Shown piece after piece: positions 23,601-35,229 of a DNA stretch of 64,000 bases (the first letter of the stretch is position 1; every line of letters begins with the position of its first letter). The DNA is from Penicillus capitatus (Eukaryota > Chlorophyta), in the NCBI GenBank assembly GCA_965649825.1, contig OZ287711.1, forward strand, positions 124,001 through 188,000, in the 5' to 3' direction. A program made the translations under genes and the position numbers. The notes beneath the pieces were generated by a model that did not search any database, had not been told where the DNA came from, and saw only the letters and a list, made by a program, of their open reading frames with translations.

Positions 23601-26600
23601 GGCGCAAACGAGATCCCTGCCGGTAAGGTCTTCCCCGTCGTAAACCGCACCTATGGCTACCGTTGTCGCCGACCGCGTCCTATTTGCGTGCGTTACCGGC
23701 AGTGGACCCGCGTTGGTCAGGGTGAAGGACTGCGAGGCGATGTCGCCTTTGGTCAGGATGCCGTAGTCCAGCAGACCACTCTCGGTGCGCAGCGCTCGAC
23801 ACCGTCTGACGTGTCGCTTGGCGAAAGCGACGGGATCTGTAACCGTCGTCGAAGAGAGAGCGTCGTCCGTCGTCTGCCGGATCTGATCGGCGATGTCTTC
23901 TCGGTAGGTATCGAGTGCACACATCGAGGTGTCGGCGTCGGATTGCGCCGTGGACGGCAGCGAGGTCGTCAGAACGGAACAGAGGCATTCTGCATGGAGC
24001 GTCACCTCAACGCCGCCGCCGTTTTCGATTTTGATCTCGAGCGTCTCGTAGAGGTGACCGGGAACAGCAATGTTCATCCATAGCTGTACCGTCGTCTCGG
24101 CGTGAGGTGACAGGTGGCCTGTAGTTGGTGCACAGTGCACGAGGGATGCAAACTGGAGACGATCCAGAACGACGTCGAAACGAAAAGGGACGGCGCCCGT
24201 GTTGCGAACGGTCAGTTTCTGCTGTGCCGTGGTGCCATACCTGCACGGACCGAAATCGATTTCTCTCGGCGTCACATCAAAACGCGTTTCGCCAGACTGC
24301 GCGACAAGAGGAACCTGACAGACGCGACGTAAAACGCAAGTGGACAGAAAACGCGACGCCTTGCCTGATAATCTGGACCGCCTTTGACGTGACAGGTGGC
24401 GCGGCACTGTAGAGAGACATCTGGCATAGCGACGTAGGTCAGCACGACACGTTCCTTCTGCCCTGGCACGAGTCGCCCTTTGATGGGCAGGATATCCAAC
24501 ACAGGCGGGCCCTCCTCCGGAATACCCTCTGCAACACGGATGACGGCTCGCTCCTAATACGAGCCTCATACCAGGTGACGTACCTGCGCCTTTGGCGAGA
24601 GACCAGTGGTAATGCGCGTCCAGATCTGAGACGTTCTCGATCACCAGTTCACGTTCGTGTATCCGACTGTGCTGAACGCAGCCGAAGTCGATCTGCAGAG
24701 AGACCAAGGTACGGTTAGTGTCATAGAACGTTGGGTATGAGTGATGTGACGTTGGCAGGATGAAAAGCGAGATTGGGTCGTCGGATCTCGCCGATGAGCT
24801 TCACCGTCTCGACGCGGTCGATCTGCTCGTAACGTATTTCGAGTTTGGCCGCGTGTTGCGTCGAATGCAGCGTGTCGATGACGGCCGGGTCGAAGTTCAA
24901 GCACAGCAATACGTCTTCATCCGGCTGCAGGCGACAACGCTCAATGGAGCAGCGAAACGGCGAGGGACAGGCAGTAACAAAAGCCACTGGCAGTCGTGCG
25001 CGATTCCTGACGCATAGCGGCGTTGCAAAGCGAGAGGGAGGTGGATGGCGGCGCACTGTATGCGCAGGTGTTGCTCCGTGGGGGACTGGCGGCTGTGTGT
25101 GTCCTCGGCGGCGTAGGTCCATTCGAAGCGCAGTTCTTTCGCCGAGAACTGGAGAAGCGGCTTCACCACTTTGGCGGCGATCTCGGTCGCCACGAGCCGC
25201 GTCGGTTTTTTGCCTTTCTTTTGCGCGATCTCGTCCAGACAATGTCTCTCCACAAACTCGCCGCAGACATGCGTTGCCGTTTGCATAGACACAGCGACGC
25301 TGCCTTTCGCCGGGATCTCGATCTCGGCCGGCTCGAAACGAAACACCTAAACGAAGAACGTCCACTGGACTGGCAATCGACACGAAAGGAAGAAGACTTG
25401 TTCAACGACGTCGTTTTCTGCCGTCGACGCTCTGTCCGTTTTCTTCGTTCGGTGCTCTCTGGACAGACAGTGCCATTTGAGGGAGGTCGCTTTTTGTCCC
25501 CTGTTGTGTAGGAGAAAGCGTTGCTCCGTGTTTGTCATCGAAAGGAGATAGCCAAGGTCGATGGCGTCAGGGATGTCGGATTGCACGCAGCTGCCTTCAC
25601 CGCGAGCCGTCAGCGACACACTCCGAGGCTCTCCATTCGTGACCCGCATTTCGAGCGCATTCCTGAACAACGCAGCCTCGTCCAGATGCACACGGACGCT
25701 GAGATCTGCGCATTCGCCTGGACGCAATGGCAGTTCTCGCGGAGAGACCTAAACAAGACGATGGTCGGCCAGAGTGCTCTCGACTGGCGGCGGCGGCGTA
25801 CTTCGAAGCAGGAAGATTCGGTTGCGAAGGCAAAGGAGATGTGCGTCGCAATGGGCGAGGCGTTCGTCAACTGAAGCGGCACTTCGACGACGTCGAGGAC
25901 ATGGACGACACCGAAAGCGATACACGCATCGACGGGGTGGTATCGTCGGTCACTTGACGCCAGATGCAGCGTCGGTCCAACGCAGTCGTAATGCACCTCG
26001 AGGGGCTGGTCGAGCAGACCAGACGTCGTCAGCTCCAGATGCAGACGCCTGGGGCCAAGCACCGTCGGCGTCACGTCGACATCGACGTCGCATTCGCCCT
26101 GCCGCGCCGCCACTTGTCACATCCGTCACATCAACAGAGCGCACCTCTGGCGGCAGCAACGGCGATGCGTGCAATGGTCGAATGTTTGCAAAGTCGAGGG
26201 ATGGCGGCTCGAGTGTGTACGAGGCTTGGAGGCCGTCGGATGTGTTGATGAGACGTGCGCGCAGGCGACAGGGGTGACCAATGAAACATTTGCCGAGATC
26301 GATGACAGGCGTTTGCCATTTCAGTCGTGGACGATCGGCGTCGCCCTTTAGTGTCACTGTCGTCAAGATCTGATCCAACCCAATCATCCTGAAGGCCATG
26401 GTCTCGTCCAGGGTCGTGGTCGTCGCATCCATCGGTGTCCACGTCACATCAATGCACGTACGATCGCCAGAATGCAGTCGACCGCGAGAGGGACGAAGAA
26501 GCAGATCGGCTCTGTCGTGCTGCAAAGCAAAGTCAAAAGACACGGCGCTCGTATTGGTCAAGTCCATCGTCTGGACGCAGGGGAATCCGATAGGCACCGT

Positions 26601-28138
26601 CGCGAAATGCAGATGATGTGGCAACAGCTGAAAGCCGGGAGCACATGCCACGCCTCTCACTTCGAACGTCCGTCGCGTCGCGCTTCCGTGCAGCTTCCAT
26701 TCGACCGTATGCGAGAACGCACCAAGAATTGTCGGTGTCAGGGCCATGCGTAACGTCTGGTCACTGCGGGGTGAAATCTTGCCGCCGTGTGGGTGGCATT
26801 TCCAGTTGCTGACGTCAGACGGTGGACGGATGTCGTAATGCGCTTCGACGGCGCCGCCGTTGTTAAGGTTGGCCTCGAAGAGACACGGTTGGTGAACGAG
26901 GACGTTTCCGACGTCGATGCAGCGACGGTTAAAGGTCACTTCGGGGGCACGTCCTTCGGCGCTCAGCTCAACGACGAGGTCGTCGATGCAGCCCTCGACA
27001 TCGAGACGACACTCCGCTTTGTAACGGCGCTCGTACAGCGGACGAAACTCCACGACGCATCGCTGGTGGGTATATGGCGGAATGACCCCTTCTAACGGAA
27101 ACACGTCGAAAAATCCGCCGCCACCTGAAGCAACACCGAACGCCATGATCACCCGACTGTCGCTGACAGGCGTTCTCTACTCAGGCATCCACGAAAACGC
27201 ACGCAGACGGCAGATGGGTTAGCGATGGAGAAGGCATCGGTGGAGGCGTGCGTTATGTAGGCGGGCGCCATCTCGAGTGTTTTTTGCGGCAGGAAGACAC
27301 CGAGGTCTTGCCCGACGCCGCGCAGCTCGACGACGTCCTCGGCACCCGTTGCGTACGCAACCGTCATCGTGCCGGTGCTCTGCCCGCCGCTTTGCGGCGC
27401 AAAGGTAATGGCGCATTGGACCGAGGCATCGACGTCCAGCGTTCCTTGCGCCGGACGAACGGCGAAATCGCCGGCGGCGCTGAGGCGAAACGACCCACCC
27501 TTGCGGCCGACGTTCGTCAAGACGTAGCTCCGCGTCACCGTCGCCTTGACGGGCGCTTGACCGCAGTCAATAACCTCCGGAATATCGAGCTGCAGATGCG
27601 CGCCCGTCGCATAGAGCGGAAGCACAAATCGTTCGCGTTCGGTCGCGACGATCAGATCGCACGCGAAGTCTTCGTCGGTGTCCGGACAAAACGTCACCTC
27701 GTACTCCACCGACATCCCCAAGGCGACGCTACGCTGCGGCTGCAGACAACGTATCGAGACGTATGGACTCTCCGGCGGCTCCATTCGAACACAACGTGAG
27801 ACCTGCGATCGCGTTCGCCATGATCGTCAAAGCCGCGCCGCCATGCGTCGTTACTTTATCGAGATTCCGCAGCTGAACGATCGCGGATCGACGCGCGCGC
27901 GGTCGATCGTTTCGAAACACGAGAATCGGCGGGTTCGCTTCGAACAGCGGCTGATCGATCGGCACGTCGCTCCAGAGCTTCCCTTCGGTCATGCACAGCA
28001 GCTCGATGATCTTCGGCCGATGGCGTACGTGTCGACGTCGCCACCATCCCTAAAACCACACACGCATTCCCATCCCACCGTCCACCGATGCACGACGACC
28101 TGCTCCATGGCAACACGGTCTTCGCGCGTTTGCATCAT
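14693..28138 (-). CDS. HYDIN: HYDIN, ciliary central-apparatus protein
   Basis: About 13.4 kb, some 25-30 exons, roughly 4000 residues after removal of introns of about 35-60 nt. The N-terminus matches HYDIN closely: KIIELL, DQPLFEANPPILVF, then the CITERERF-like ATERERFVLPLYATGA. The body is a long array of ASH/MSP-type immunoglobulin-like repeats (recurring ..DFG.V......L.N.G..P..F..). Midway, at about 22268-22750, lies the HYDIN adenylate-kinase-like insert, but its P-loop is not conserved. HYDIN is a projection protein of the ciliary central pair needed for motility, so the organism has motile flagella. The start is an ATGATG pair; exon 1 is 39 or 60 nt depending on the donor chosen. I verified introns at 15665-15716 and 16997-17031 by frame; not all junctions were resolved. 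Confidence 0.92.
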
Positions 28139-28222
28139 GATGGGAATGCGTCACATCAAACGGCAACAGATACATGACGCAGCAACAGCACATTTGCCCG
28201 ACTGACTGTCTCGCTGTGCGGC
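28139..28222. promoter_or_regulatory. Divergent promoter, HYDIN / LarB-like gene
   Basis: Only 84 bp separate the two opposite start codons, so this gap must hold both 5' leaders and the core promoter, unless transcription starts inside the opposite gene. It contains TGATGTGACG read toward HYDIN. No TATA box is visible. Confidence 0.5.
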
Positions 28223-29412
28223 ATGCATACACGTTCGTCTTTCCTCTCGTCTCGTCTTCTTCCCGTCAAAGGCCACACCCACCGTGTGCGTTTCGCTGGA
28301 CGTACGGCCCGTCTGGCACCGAAAGCTCGTAAGGCACTCTGCCGTCGACACCGTCGTTGAGGCCGGCCCTCTAGGAGCGCAGACGCTGTTCGACATCTTC
28401 TCTGCCGTTAGCGAAGGTCGACTCTCCCCTGTCGACGCCGTTCAGACCGTAGATGAGGAGCTATGCTATGTACCCCTTCTGCCTCGTACGTCGCTCGACT
28501 GACGCTCATCCCATTCCAGGCGCCTTCTCCGAGACGGAGTGCATTTCCGCAGATTGTCAATGGACACGGCAAGCGACCCGAGTGGATTGCTAGCCGCATT
28601 CGGGAGCTCCTTGAGGAACAGGGCAGGGCATTGGTGACGGAAATGGACCCTTCCGATTACGCTACGATTCGCAAGACCGTGCCGGGTGTCGTGTATCACG
28701 CCGGAGCCAAGACCTTGCGCATCGATGGGGAAGAAGAAGCTAGAGAGAAGCTACCGGGAACCGTCGGCATCATCTCCGACATCTCCATCCCGGCGGCGGC
28801 AATGGAGCAGCTGCATATCATGGCCGAGTTCCTGGGCTGCTACACCTTCCAGATCCCCTCACTATCGGTCACGTGTCTATCCGACATCGTCGAGCGCATG
28901 AAGAGTCCGTCCGGCATCGAGTTTCGCACTGGGACGCGTGGGTCTGACGCTTTTGCACGGTTTTAGGTGTTGCCCAGGCGAGTGTCGTTCTGGTGTTGTA
29001 TGATGAGGAGACAGCATTGCCAGATATCGTCTCCGGATCTGTCGATGCGCCTGTGGTATGGACGAGAGGCATCGCTGGGTGATGTGACAGCTTGTGCGTT
29101 CTGTAGATTTCGGTGCGTCTGGGCGATCATCTGCATCAGAAGGAACTGCCGTGTCATACGCTCTCGACGGGGACGCTGCTCTCGGCTGTCCTCTCGGTGG
29201 CCAAGATTCTGAAAACGGCCGATCGATTGAGCGTCTCGAAGACGCCGCCGTCGGCCGATCGCTTCGAAGACGGCGTGCGAAATGATGTGACGTTTGACAA
29301 GCCGATCCAGGACACATCCGAGCTCTTTGATAACGAAGTGGGCGTCCATCGCGTCAACAACGTCGTCAGCAAAGATCTGCGCGAAGCTGCGTCCGAGCTG
29401 TCTGCCGAATGA
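28223..29412 (+). CDS. Plastid-targeted LarB / PurE-related protein
   Basis: Five exons (28223-28328, 28375-28469, 28520-28904, 28967-29055, 29107-29412) give about 326 residues. Exon 1 is Ser/Arg-rich, like a chloroplast transit peptide. The next part matches the LarB N-domain (GRLSPVDAV, then AFPQIVNGHGKRPEWI). The C-part matches the AIR-carboxylase (PurE) fold shared with LarB: GTVGIISDISIPAAAMEQ, then SVVLVLYDEETALPDIVSG and APVISV, ending in STGTLLSAVLSVAKIL. Bacterial LarB carboxylates nicotinate adenine dinucleotide for a nickel-pincer cofactor; the role in algae is unknown. The usual glycine-rich VGYGA loop is not evident. The donor of intron 4 is ambiguous by 3 nt. The last 60 residues are not family-like. 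Confidence 0.78.
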
Positions 29413-29676
29413 AGACAGCCAAACCGCAAAACACAACGCACCCACTGTCACACAGTTTTGGATGGGTACCGATCCTTGTTTTGAGTTTTTGGAATGGACA
29501 GGTGTATCCGTCGATGGACTCGTTATTCATTTGTATCTTAAGAAGGAGGTCTATCGGATTGGACCGCGTGTCTGCGTTTGGACGCTATCGTTAAAATGGG
29601 ACTGGCAGTTCAGATCCTCGATTTTACAGAATGTGAGGGGATGGGTCTGGCCACAAACAGCGTCTCTGTGTAAAAT
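29413..29676. other. Convergent intergenic gap
   Basis: This lies between the stop codons of the LarB-like gene and COX7a. It is richer in T and A than its surroundings and probably holds both 3' UTRs and polyadenylation signals. No gene was seen. Confidence 0.4.
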
Positions 29677-30041
29677 CTAGCTGTTGGGCGCATTCTGTGT
29701 GGCAAGGACGTAGAAACAGTAGCCGATCATGGGCACCGACAGCGCCAGCATCGTCCCAGGAATCAAACGACTCGTGATGTGGTCATAGCTACCGCGCCGC
29801 CACAGCACAGACACGATCATCGATGCCCATCGCACTGCGTCGCCTTACCGTCCGACGAGATGAATCGCCCCGCCGTTCTTCTTGAGGTTCGCCTGCATCT
29901 CGGCCTGAATCTTCTGCAGGTCAACGCGCAGCCGCCATGTGAGACGCGGGCGACGGCAGACAGGCGGGTGGGTGCTACTTGAATGCGCTCAATGGGCTCG
30001 CGCGAGAGTGTCTTCTTGGAGAAGCTCTTTCCCGTGTCCAT
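29677..30041 (-). CDS. COX7a: Cytochrome c oxidase subunit 7a-like protein, plant type
   Basis: Three exons (30041-29979, 29913-29849, 29788-29677) give a 79-residue protein. After a short basic N-terminus it shows the plant COX7a-like pattern: a charged amphipathic stretch ([13 protein letters not shown]), an AIHLVGRYDHITS motif akin to THLKGRYDKITS, then one membrane helix and a short tail. Such subunits sit in mitochondrial complex IV. It is divergent from the NAGK gene with 43 bp between start codons. The gene is too small and too split for simple ORF finding; the phases of all three exons agree. Identity rests on motif resemblance only. Confidence 0.68.
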
Positions 30042-30084
30042 CTTCACAAGGCGAAGGCTGACGGTAATGGTTCGATAATGAGAC
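30042..30084. promoter_or_regulatory. 43-bp divergent promoter, COX7a / NAGK
   Basis: The two start codons face away from each other across 43 bp. Either the leaders are extremely short or transcription begins within the partner's coding region. No TATA box is visible. Confidence 0.45.
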
Positions 30085-31302
30085 ATGCCGCGGGCGTTGC
30101 TGCAGATGAAGGGCACGACAGGGCGACGTCTCAGCGGCGTCGTCCCACGCCGTCCGCAACGCCCTTCGCGTTCCGTCCGACCCAAAGGACGACGCCGCGT
30201 CATTCGAGCCTCGCTGATGGAGGTCTGTCTGTCCTTCACCCGCCGCCGAGAGACGACGCTGTGGCGCATGTACAGGCGGTGTCGGAGTTGTCCGACCTGC
30301 AACGCGTGACGGTGCTCTCCGAAGCGCTGCCCTATCTCCAGCGCTTTGCACAGAAGACGATCGTGGTGAAGTACGGCGGCGCGGCAATGAAGGACGCTTC
30401 TCTGAAAGTGTGACATACATCCCTTGATGAAAGGACGTGCGTGGTCTTGACGGGCTGTCACAGGAAGGCGTGATTAAGGACCTCGTCCTGCTGTCGTGTG
30501 TCGGCGTGCGTCCTGTCTTGGTCCATGGCGGCGGGCCCGAGATCAACACCTGGCTGTCGAAGCTCAACATCGAGCCCGTCTTCCACAACGGCATTCGCGT
30601 CACCGACCGTCAGACGCCGCGTGTCTAAAAGCATGTGGTCGACGGGGGTGATGCGACAGGCGAGACGATGGAAGTGGTGGAGATGGTGCTCGGTGGACGG
30701 GTCAACAAATCGCTGGTGTCGTTGATCGAGCAGTCTGGCGGAAAGGCCGTCGGCCTCTGCGGAAAGGACGGGAATCTGATCATCGCCCGGCCGATGCTTG
30801 GAGGCAAGCTCGGATTCACCGGAGAAGTCATCGGCATCGACACGCAGCTTCTGAACACCGTCATCGAGGGGAGCTACATTCCGGTCGTCGCCACCATCGC
30901 AACGAGCAAAACGGGCGACGCGCTGAACGTCAACGCCGACACCGCGGCAGGCGAGGTCCGGAATCTCCTATCGCGGATGCGAGACCATCCGGGTGTGTGT
31001 CCCGTGGGCAGATCGCGGCGGCGCTGCAGGCGGAGAAGCTCGTGTTGATGACGGACGTCCCTGGGGTGCTGCGCGATCGCGACGACGCCGATTCGCTGAT
31101 TCGGATCCTCGACATCCAGAAGACGCGTGCGGAGATTCATCACGGGATCATTGCCGGCGGAATGATTCCCAAAGTCGAGTGCTGTATCCGTTGCCTGGCG
31201 CAGGGCGTCCGTGCCACGCATATCATCGACGGGCGCCAGCCGCATTCGCTTCTGATGGAGTTGCTCACGGACCAGGGCGTCGGAACGATGATTACAGGAT
31301 GA
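30085..31302 (+). CDS. argB: Acetylglutamate kinase, plastid (arginine biosynthesis)
   Basis: Five exons (30085-30222, 30276-30407, 30464-30620, 30660-30955, 31012-31302) give 337 residues. The first 45 residues are Arg/Ser-rich and lack acids, like a chloroplast transit peptide, ending near RRVIRAS. The kinase core follows: [12 protein letters not shown] (phosphate and ATP-binding lysine), [10 protein letters not shown] (N-acetylglutamate site), [26 protein letters not shown] across an exon junction, and [10 protein letters not shown]. It phosphorylates N-acetyl-L-glutamate, the committed step of arginine synthesis. In plants the enzyme is controlled by arginine and the PII protein. Introns are 39-56 nt, and every phase is consistent. 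The stop is 26 bp from the MCCC2 stop on the other strand. Confidence 0.95.
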
Positions 31303-31328
31303 TGTGACTGACGGACGTCTTTGTCCGC

Positions 31329-33421
31329 TTACATGCGGAACACGCCGTAAGTACTGCGACGAACGGCCTCGCCGTGCATCGCGGCGCCAAGGGCCAGTCC
31401 CAGCACCCAGCGCGTATCCTTCGGCTCGATGATACCGTCGTCCCACAGACGCGCCGTCGAGTAGTAGGCGGAGCCTTCGTGGGCGTAGCGATCGCGGATC
31501 TCCTGCTTGAAACGCTCCCTCTCGTGCGGCGCCCACTCCTGAAGACGCCATTCCGACCGCGGTCATGCCAAGAGCTGTGCGATGACTTACCTGTCCAGGT
31601 TGGTTTTTGCGATGCACGGTGGCGAGGACGTCGGCCGCCTGATCGCCGCCCATAACAGAGATCCGCGCATTCGGCCACATGAAGAGAAAGGCCGGATCGT
31701 AGGCGCGGCCACACATGCCGTAGTTCCCTGCGCCGAAACTCCCGCCGACGATCACCGTCAGTCGCGGTACCTAGCCACACGGGTTTGCGCTCGGCACAGG
31801 GGATCGACTGGCCGCACCTGGACATTGGAGACGGCCATGACCATTTTGGATCCGTTCTTGGCGATGCCGCCCGCTTCGTGCTTCTGCCCTGTCTCCTGAG
31901 CGATGTCCAGGAAAGGACGCGACGGAGCGCGGCGTCCTACCGATCATGAACCCCGTGATGTTCTGAAAGAAGAGGAGTGGAATGCCGCGCTGCCCGCACA
32001 GCTGAATGAAGTGTGCGCCTTTGAGCGCCGCTTCCGAAAAGAGGACGCCGTTGTTGGCGACGATGCCGACGGTCTGACCATAGAGACGACCGAATCCCGT
32101 CACCAGCGTCTTCCCGTAGTTCTCTTTGAACTCGTGAAATCTCCACGCCACCACACAGTCACCCCCAGAATCGCGCAAGAGAGGGTCGATCAGATACCGA
32201 CTGCCGTCAAGAATGCGTGCCAACACCGAGCGGATGTCGAACGGCGTTCGCGGGTCGACAGGTACACAGCCGTTGAGTTCTTCCGGGGGGTAGAGCGGCG
32301 CTTCCTCCTCCGCCGCCGCCTGTCCCATCACGGCCGAATGCGGAACCGTGGCGAAGATGTCGCGGGCGAGCTGGATGGCGTGGTCTTCGTTCTCGGCCAG
32401 ATGGTCCGCAACGCCAGACGTCGATGTGTGAAGCACGGCGCCGCCGAGATCTTCGGCCGTCACTTCTTCGCCCGTCGCCGCTTTCACCAACGACGGACTG
32501 CCGAGAAAGATCGTTCCGTTGCCGCGAACGATGATCGTCTCGTCCGCCATGGCCGGTACGTAAGCGCCGCCGGCGGCGCACATACCCATGACCACGGCAA
32601 CCTGAGGACATCCCGCCGCCGACAGCCGCGCCTGCACCCACTCCCTCGTCTCCCAGATGCGCACCCACATGTGCGGCACTTGGTTGTAGAAGATGCGGCC
32701 GAAGTGAAAGCGGTCGGGGAAGACGTCGGCCTGGCGGGGGAGATTGGCGCCACCCGAGTCGACGAAATAGACGCACGGCAGTCGACACGTCTCGGCGATC
32801 TCTTGCAGTCGCAGATGCTTCTTGACCGTCATCGGATAGTACGTCCCACCTCGAAGACACGAACAGCCTCCGACAGATCTGGCGCATCTCCGCAAAAGTC
32901 ACACCTTTGACCGTCGCATCGTTGGCAACAACCGCCACGAGGCGACCATGGACCCGACCGACACCTAAGCCACGAGGACGGCCCCATCGCCCGCCAGCAG
33001 CAGAGTGAGTGGCCCCACCGGTGACGATGCCGGCCGACGGGACCTGTTCGTCTGGATAGAGCTCGTGTGCGGCGAGCTGCGAGAGTTCAAGGAATGCCGA
33101 TCCTGGGTCCAACAGCCGATCGATGCGCTCTCTCGGCATACGTTTCCCTCGAGAGCGGTGCTTCTCCACTGCCTTCTCTCCTCCGCCTTCCACCACTCGG
33201 CGCACCTCCGCCCTGGTCTCCCGTCCATAATGTCGTCGCACGGCGGAAGGGGCAGCACCCCACCTCAGCGACGTCAGGCGTTGCGCCATTGCCTCGGCGT
33301 TGCGTCGGAAGTCTTCGCCACCGACATCGATGCCCGACGGACAGCGACGCGTCGTCTCGAACAGCCCCGCGGCATCGGCCGTCGTCACAAAACAGAACCT
33401 GCCGATGCATCTCCGCCACAT
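31329..33421 (-). CDS. MCCC2: Methylcrotonoyl-CoA carboxylase beta subunit
   Basis: Six exons (33421-33019, 32964-32905, 32849-31941, 31888-31818, 31770-31591, 31538-31329) give 610 residues. The N-terminus ([19 protein letters not shown]) is a mitochondrial presequence. The carboxyltransferase signature runs throughout: [98 protein letters not shown] and a C-terminal GVFRM. The subunit carries out the carboxyl transfer from biotin to 3-methylcrotonyl-CoA in leucine breakdown, paired with a biotin-bearing alpha subunit not in this window. Introns are 47-54 nt. It is divergent from RAF1. Confidence 0.96.
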
Positions 33422-33460
33422 CGATCTTCGCGCATTAACTGGCGTCTCCGCAATTGAAGG
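33422..33460. promoter_or_regulatory. 39-bp divergent promoter, MCCC2 / RAF1
   Basis: This is the whole distance between the MCCC2 and RAF1 start codons. Both coding regions are strongly supported to their first codon by targeting-peptide composition, so the core promoter must overlap the 5' ends or coding sequence. Confidence 0.5.
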
Positions 33461-35103
33461 ATGGCGTTTTCTGTCGCGTACCGTCGTCCTTGCCGCGCCC
33501 TCCTGTTGCCGAACTCCGGCAACAGCGATGGCCAAGCCAAACCCAACCGCCTCATCGTCCCCGGCAGTCGTCCCACCCCGTCGCCCTTTGCCAAACCCCT
33601 CGTGCCGACCGAACCGCAAGACGCCCAGGGAAAACGCACGTACCGACCGCCCATGGGCTACTTCGTCCAGACGAAGGACAGGGACGCGGCTGCGGTTGAC
33701 GAGATCGACGAGGAGGCGATGATCCAGCGGCTGAATGCGGGAGCGGGACGGTGGTATGAGCTCGCTGCCTACATCCCCCGACTGAACGTCGCTGGCTACG
33801 ACGCGTATCTCATCGAACAGCTGGCGGGAATCGCCAAGCGCGAACAGGACATCTTGGTCACGGCGGCGTCTGTTCGGCAGTCCATCGCACGCCACAGTCG
33901 CCAACAGAACCTCGCGGGATACGAGACCACCATGGAGTACTTTGAGATCGAAGGTCGCACTCTTCTCACTCTACGAATGCTGAGAATCCGACAGGGGCGC
34001 ATTTCGCTCTGTACGAGCTGCGGTTTCTCGACGTGACAGACCGAGTGTCCTGTGCCGAGTACGTGGCGCGGAACGAACTGCACGCCAAAGTGCGAGATGG
34101 CTTCGCGTGATGTCTGCTCACTCTTTTGGATGGAGCACAGGAGACGCGAGATCTGGCCAGAGCGGCGAAGGAATACCACAGAAGGGAGGAGGAAGCGGCG
34201 GGATTCGAATGCACACCGGAAGACATGTGGGCCTACCAGTACTATCGAAACGTCACATCAACCCACTTGTAGCCTTCCTTCTCAGCCCTGCTGCAATTCC
34301 AGGCGCTCGAGAGCCGAGAACGGAAACTGATTGCCGCTTTCGTGGAGAAGGGACTCAAGGTTGTCCGTTCCGAGACGGCCCGGGAGAAGCTGGTAGCCCA
34401 GATGTCGCTGTCACGGATGTGACGGTGGGTCCTGTTGCGCAGGCGTCAGTGCTGACGGGCCACGAGAAGCTGCAAGACTCCGGAGATCGGATCGCACCTG
34501 CCAAGATCCACATCTACCGGCTTCTGAGTCAGGAAACGCGGTTCCGTCCCCTGCCCTACGCCGGAGAGCTCGACACGGTTCTCTGCCATTCGGAGGAGTC
34601 GCGATTTGAAGGAGGGGGGACGTCTAGGTCCACGGCACCGTCCTGAAGCGCTGTCCCGTTGCCAAGACCTCCGGCGAGTTTGGCCTGTTCAGCATGGAAG
34701 AGATGGAGATGCCCGAGCATCCGTGGAAGTGGCTGGCGCTGCCGAATTGGCCGCTCTTCTCCCACGCCAAGCGTCCCGTCGCGCTCGGAATCAGGAACTG
34801 CGCCTCGCTGTCGGTGCTCCGATCATCGATCCTCGCCAAGGTACCTTCGCTCGTCAAGCGATCGACACCGTGAGCGTGCTCTGTCCGCAGAGCAAGGCAG
34901 AGGCGCTGAGACTGAGCGGCAGCGGCTTGTTGGTCGCAGACGCCTCCGTCCACGAGGCCCGAGACCCCGAATCGTACTACCTGGTCTCTGCGGCGCCGCT
35001 GGTGGCGCTGAAGTCAGTGGAGGAAATCGCCGAGCAATCGCACGAGGTTCTGGCGAAGGTGCTCTTCGTGTGTCGTCCCCCAGACATGGACAGCGAATTC
35101 TGA
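33461..35103 (+). CDS. RAF1: Rubisco accumulation factor 1
   Basis: Seven exons (33461-33953, 33995-34089, 34141-34251, 34303-34392, 34443-34577, 34628-34840, 34891-35103) give 449 residues, the normal length for RAF1. A plastid transit region precedes the alpha domain ([49 protein letters not shown]), a flexible linker, and the beta dimerisation domain ([31 protein letters not shown]). RAF1 is a stromal chaperone that holds RbcL dimers and helps build the RbcL8 core after chaperonin release. Introns are 41-51 nt; the one at 34393-34442 contains GGATGTGACGG upstream of its AG. The frame is open after splicing, so the gene appears functional. Confidence 0.93.
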
Positions 35104-35229
35104 ACAATCTTTACAGAAAGTGACCCGTAGAGGAACATATAAGGCTTTGAAGCAGCATTTGTGCGCTATCGTGACTGGTTGGTTATTGGCCTCGTCCAAC
35201 GACGAGCCATCCATTCAATCTCTCTTCCC

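Noticed and set aside
15873-27100. Many plus-strand open frames of 60-260 codons across HYDIN
   Set aside because: They mirror the HYDIN exons on the other strand, are Arg-rich as expected of antisense GC-rich coding DNA, and have no domains.
29000-29451. Minus-strand frame opposite the last LarB-like exons
   Set aside because: It is open and looks protein-like, but the plus frame continues the PurE-like fold (STGTLLSAVLSVAKIL) and splices in phase.
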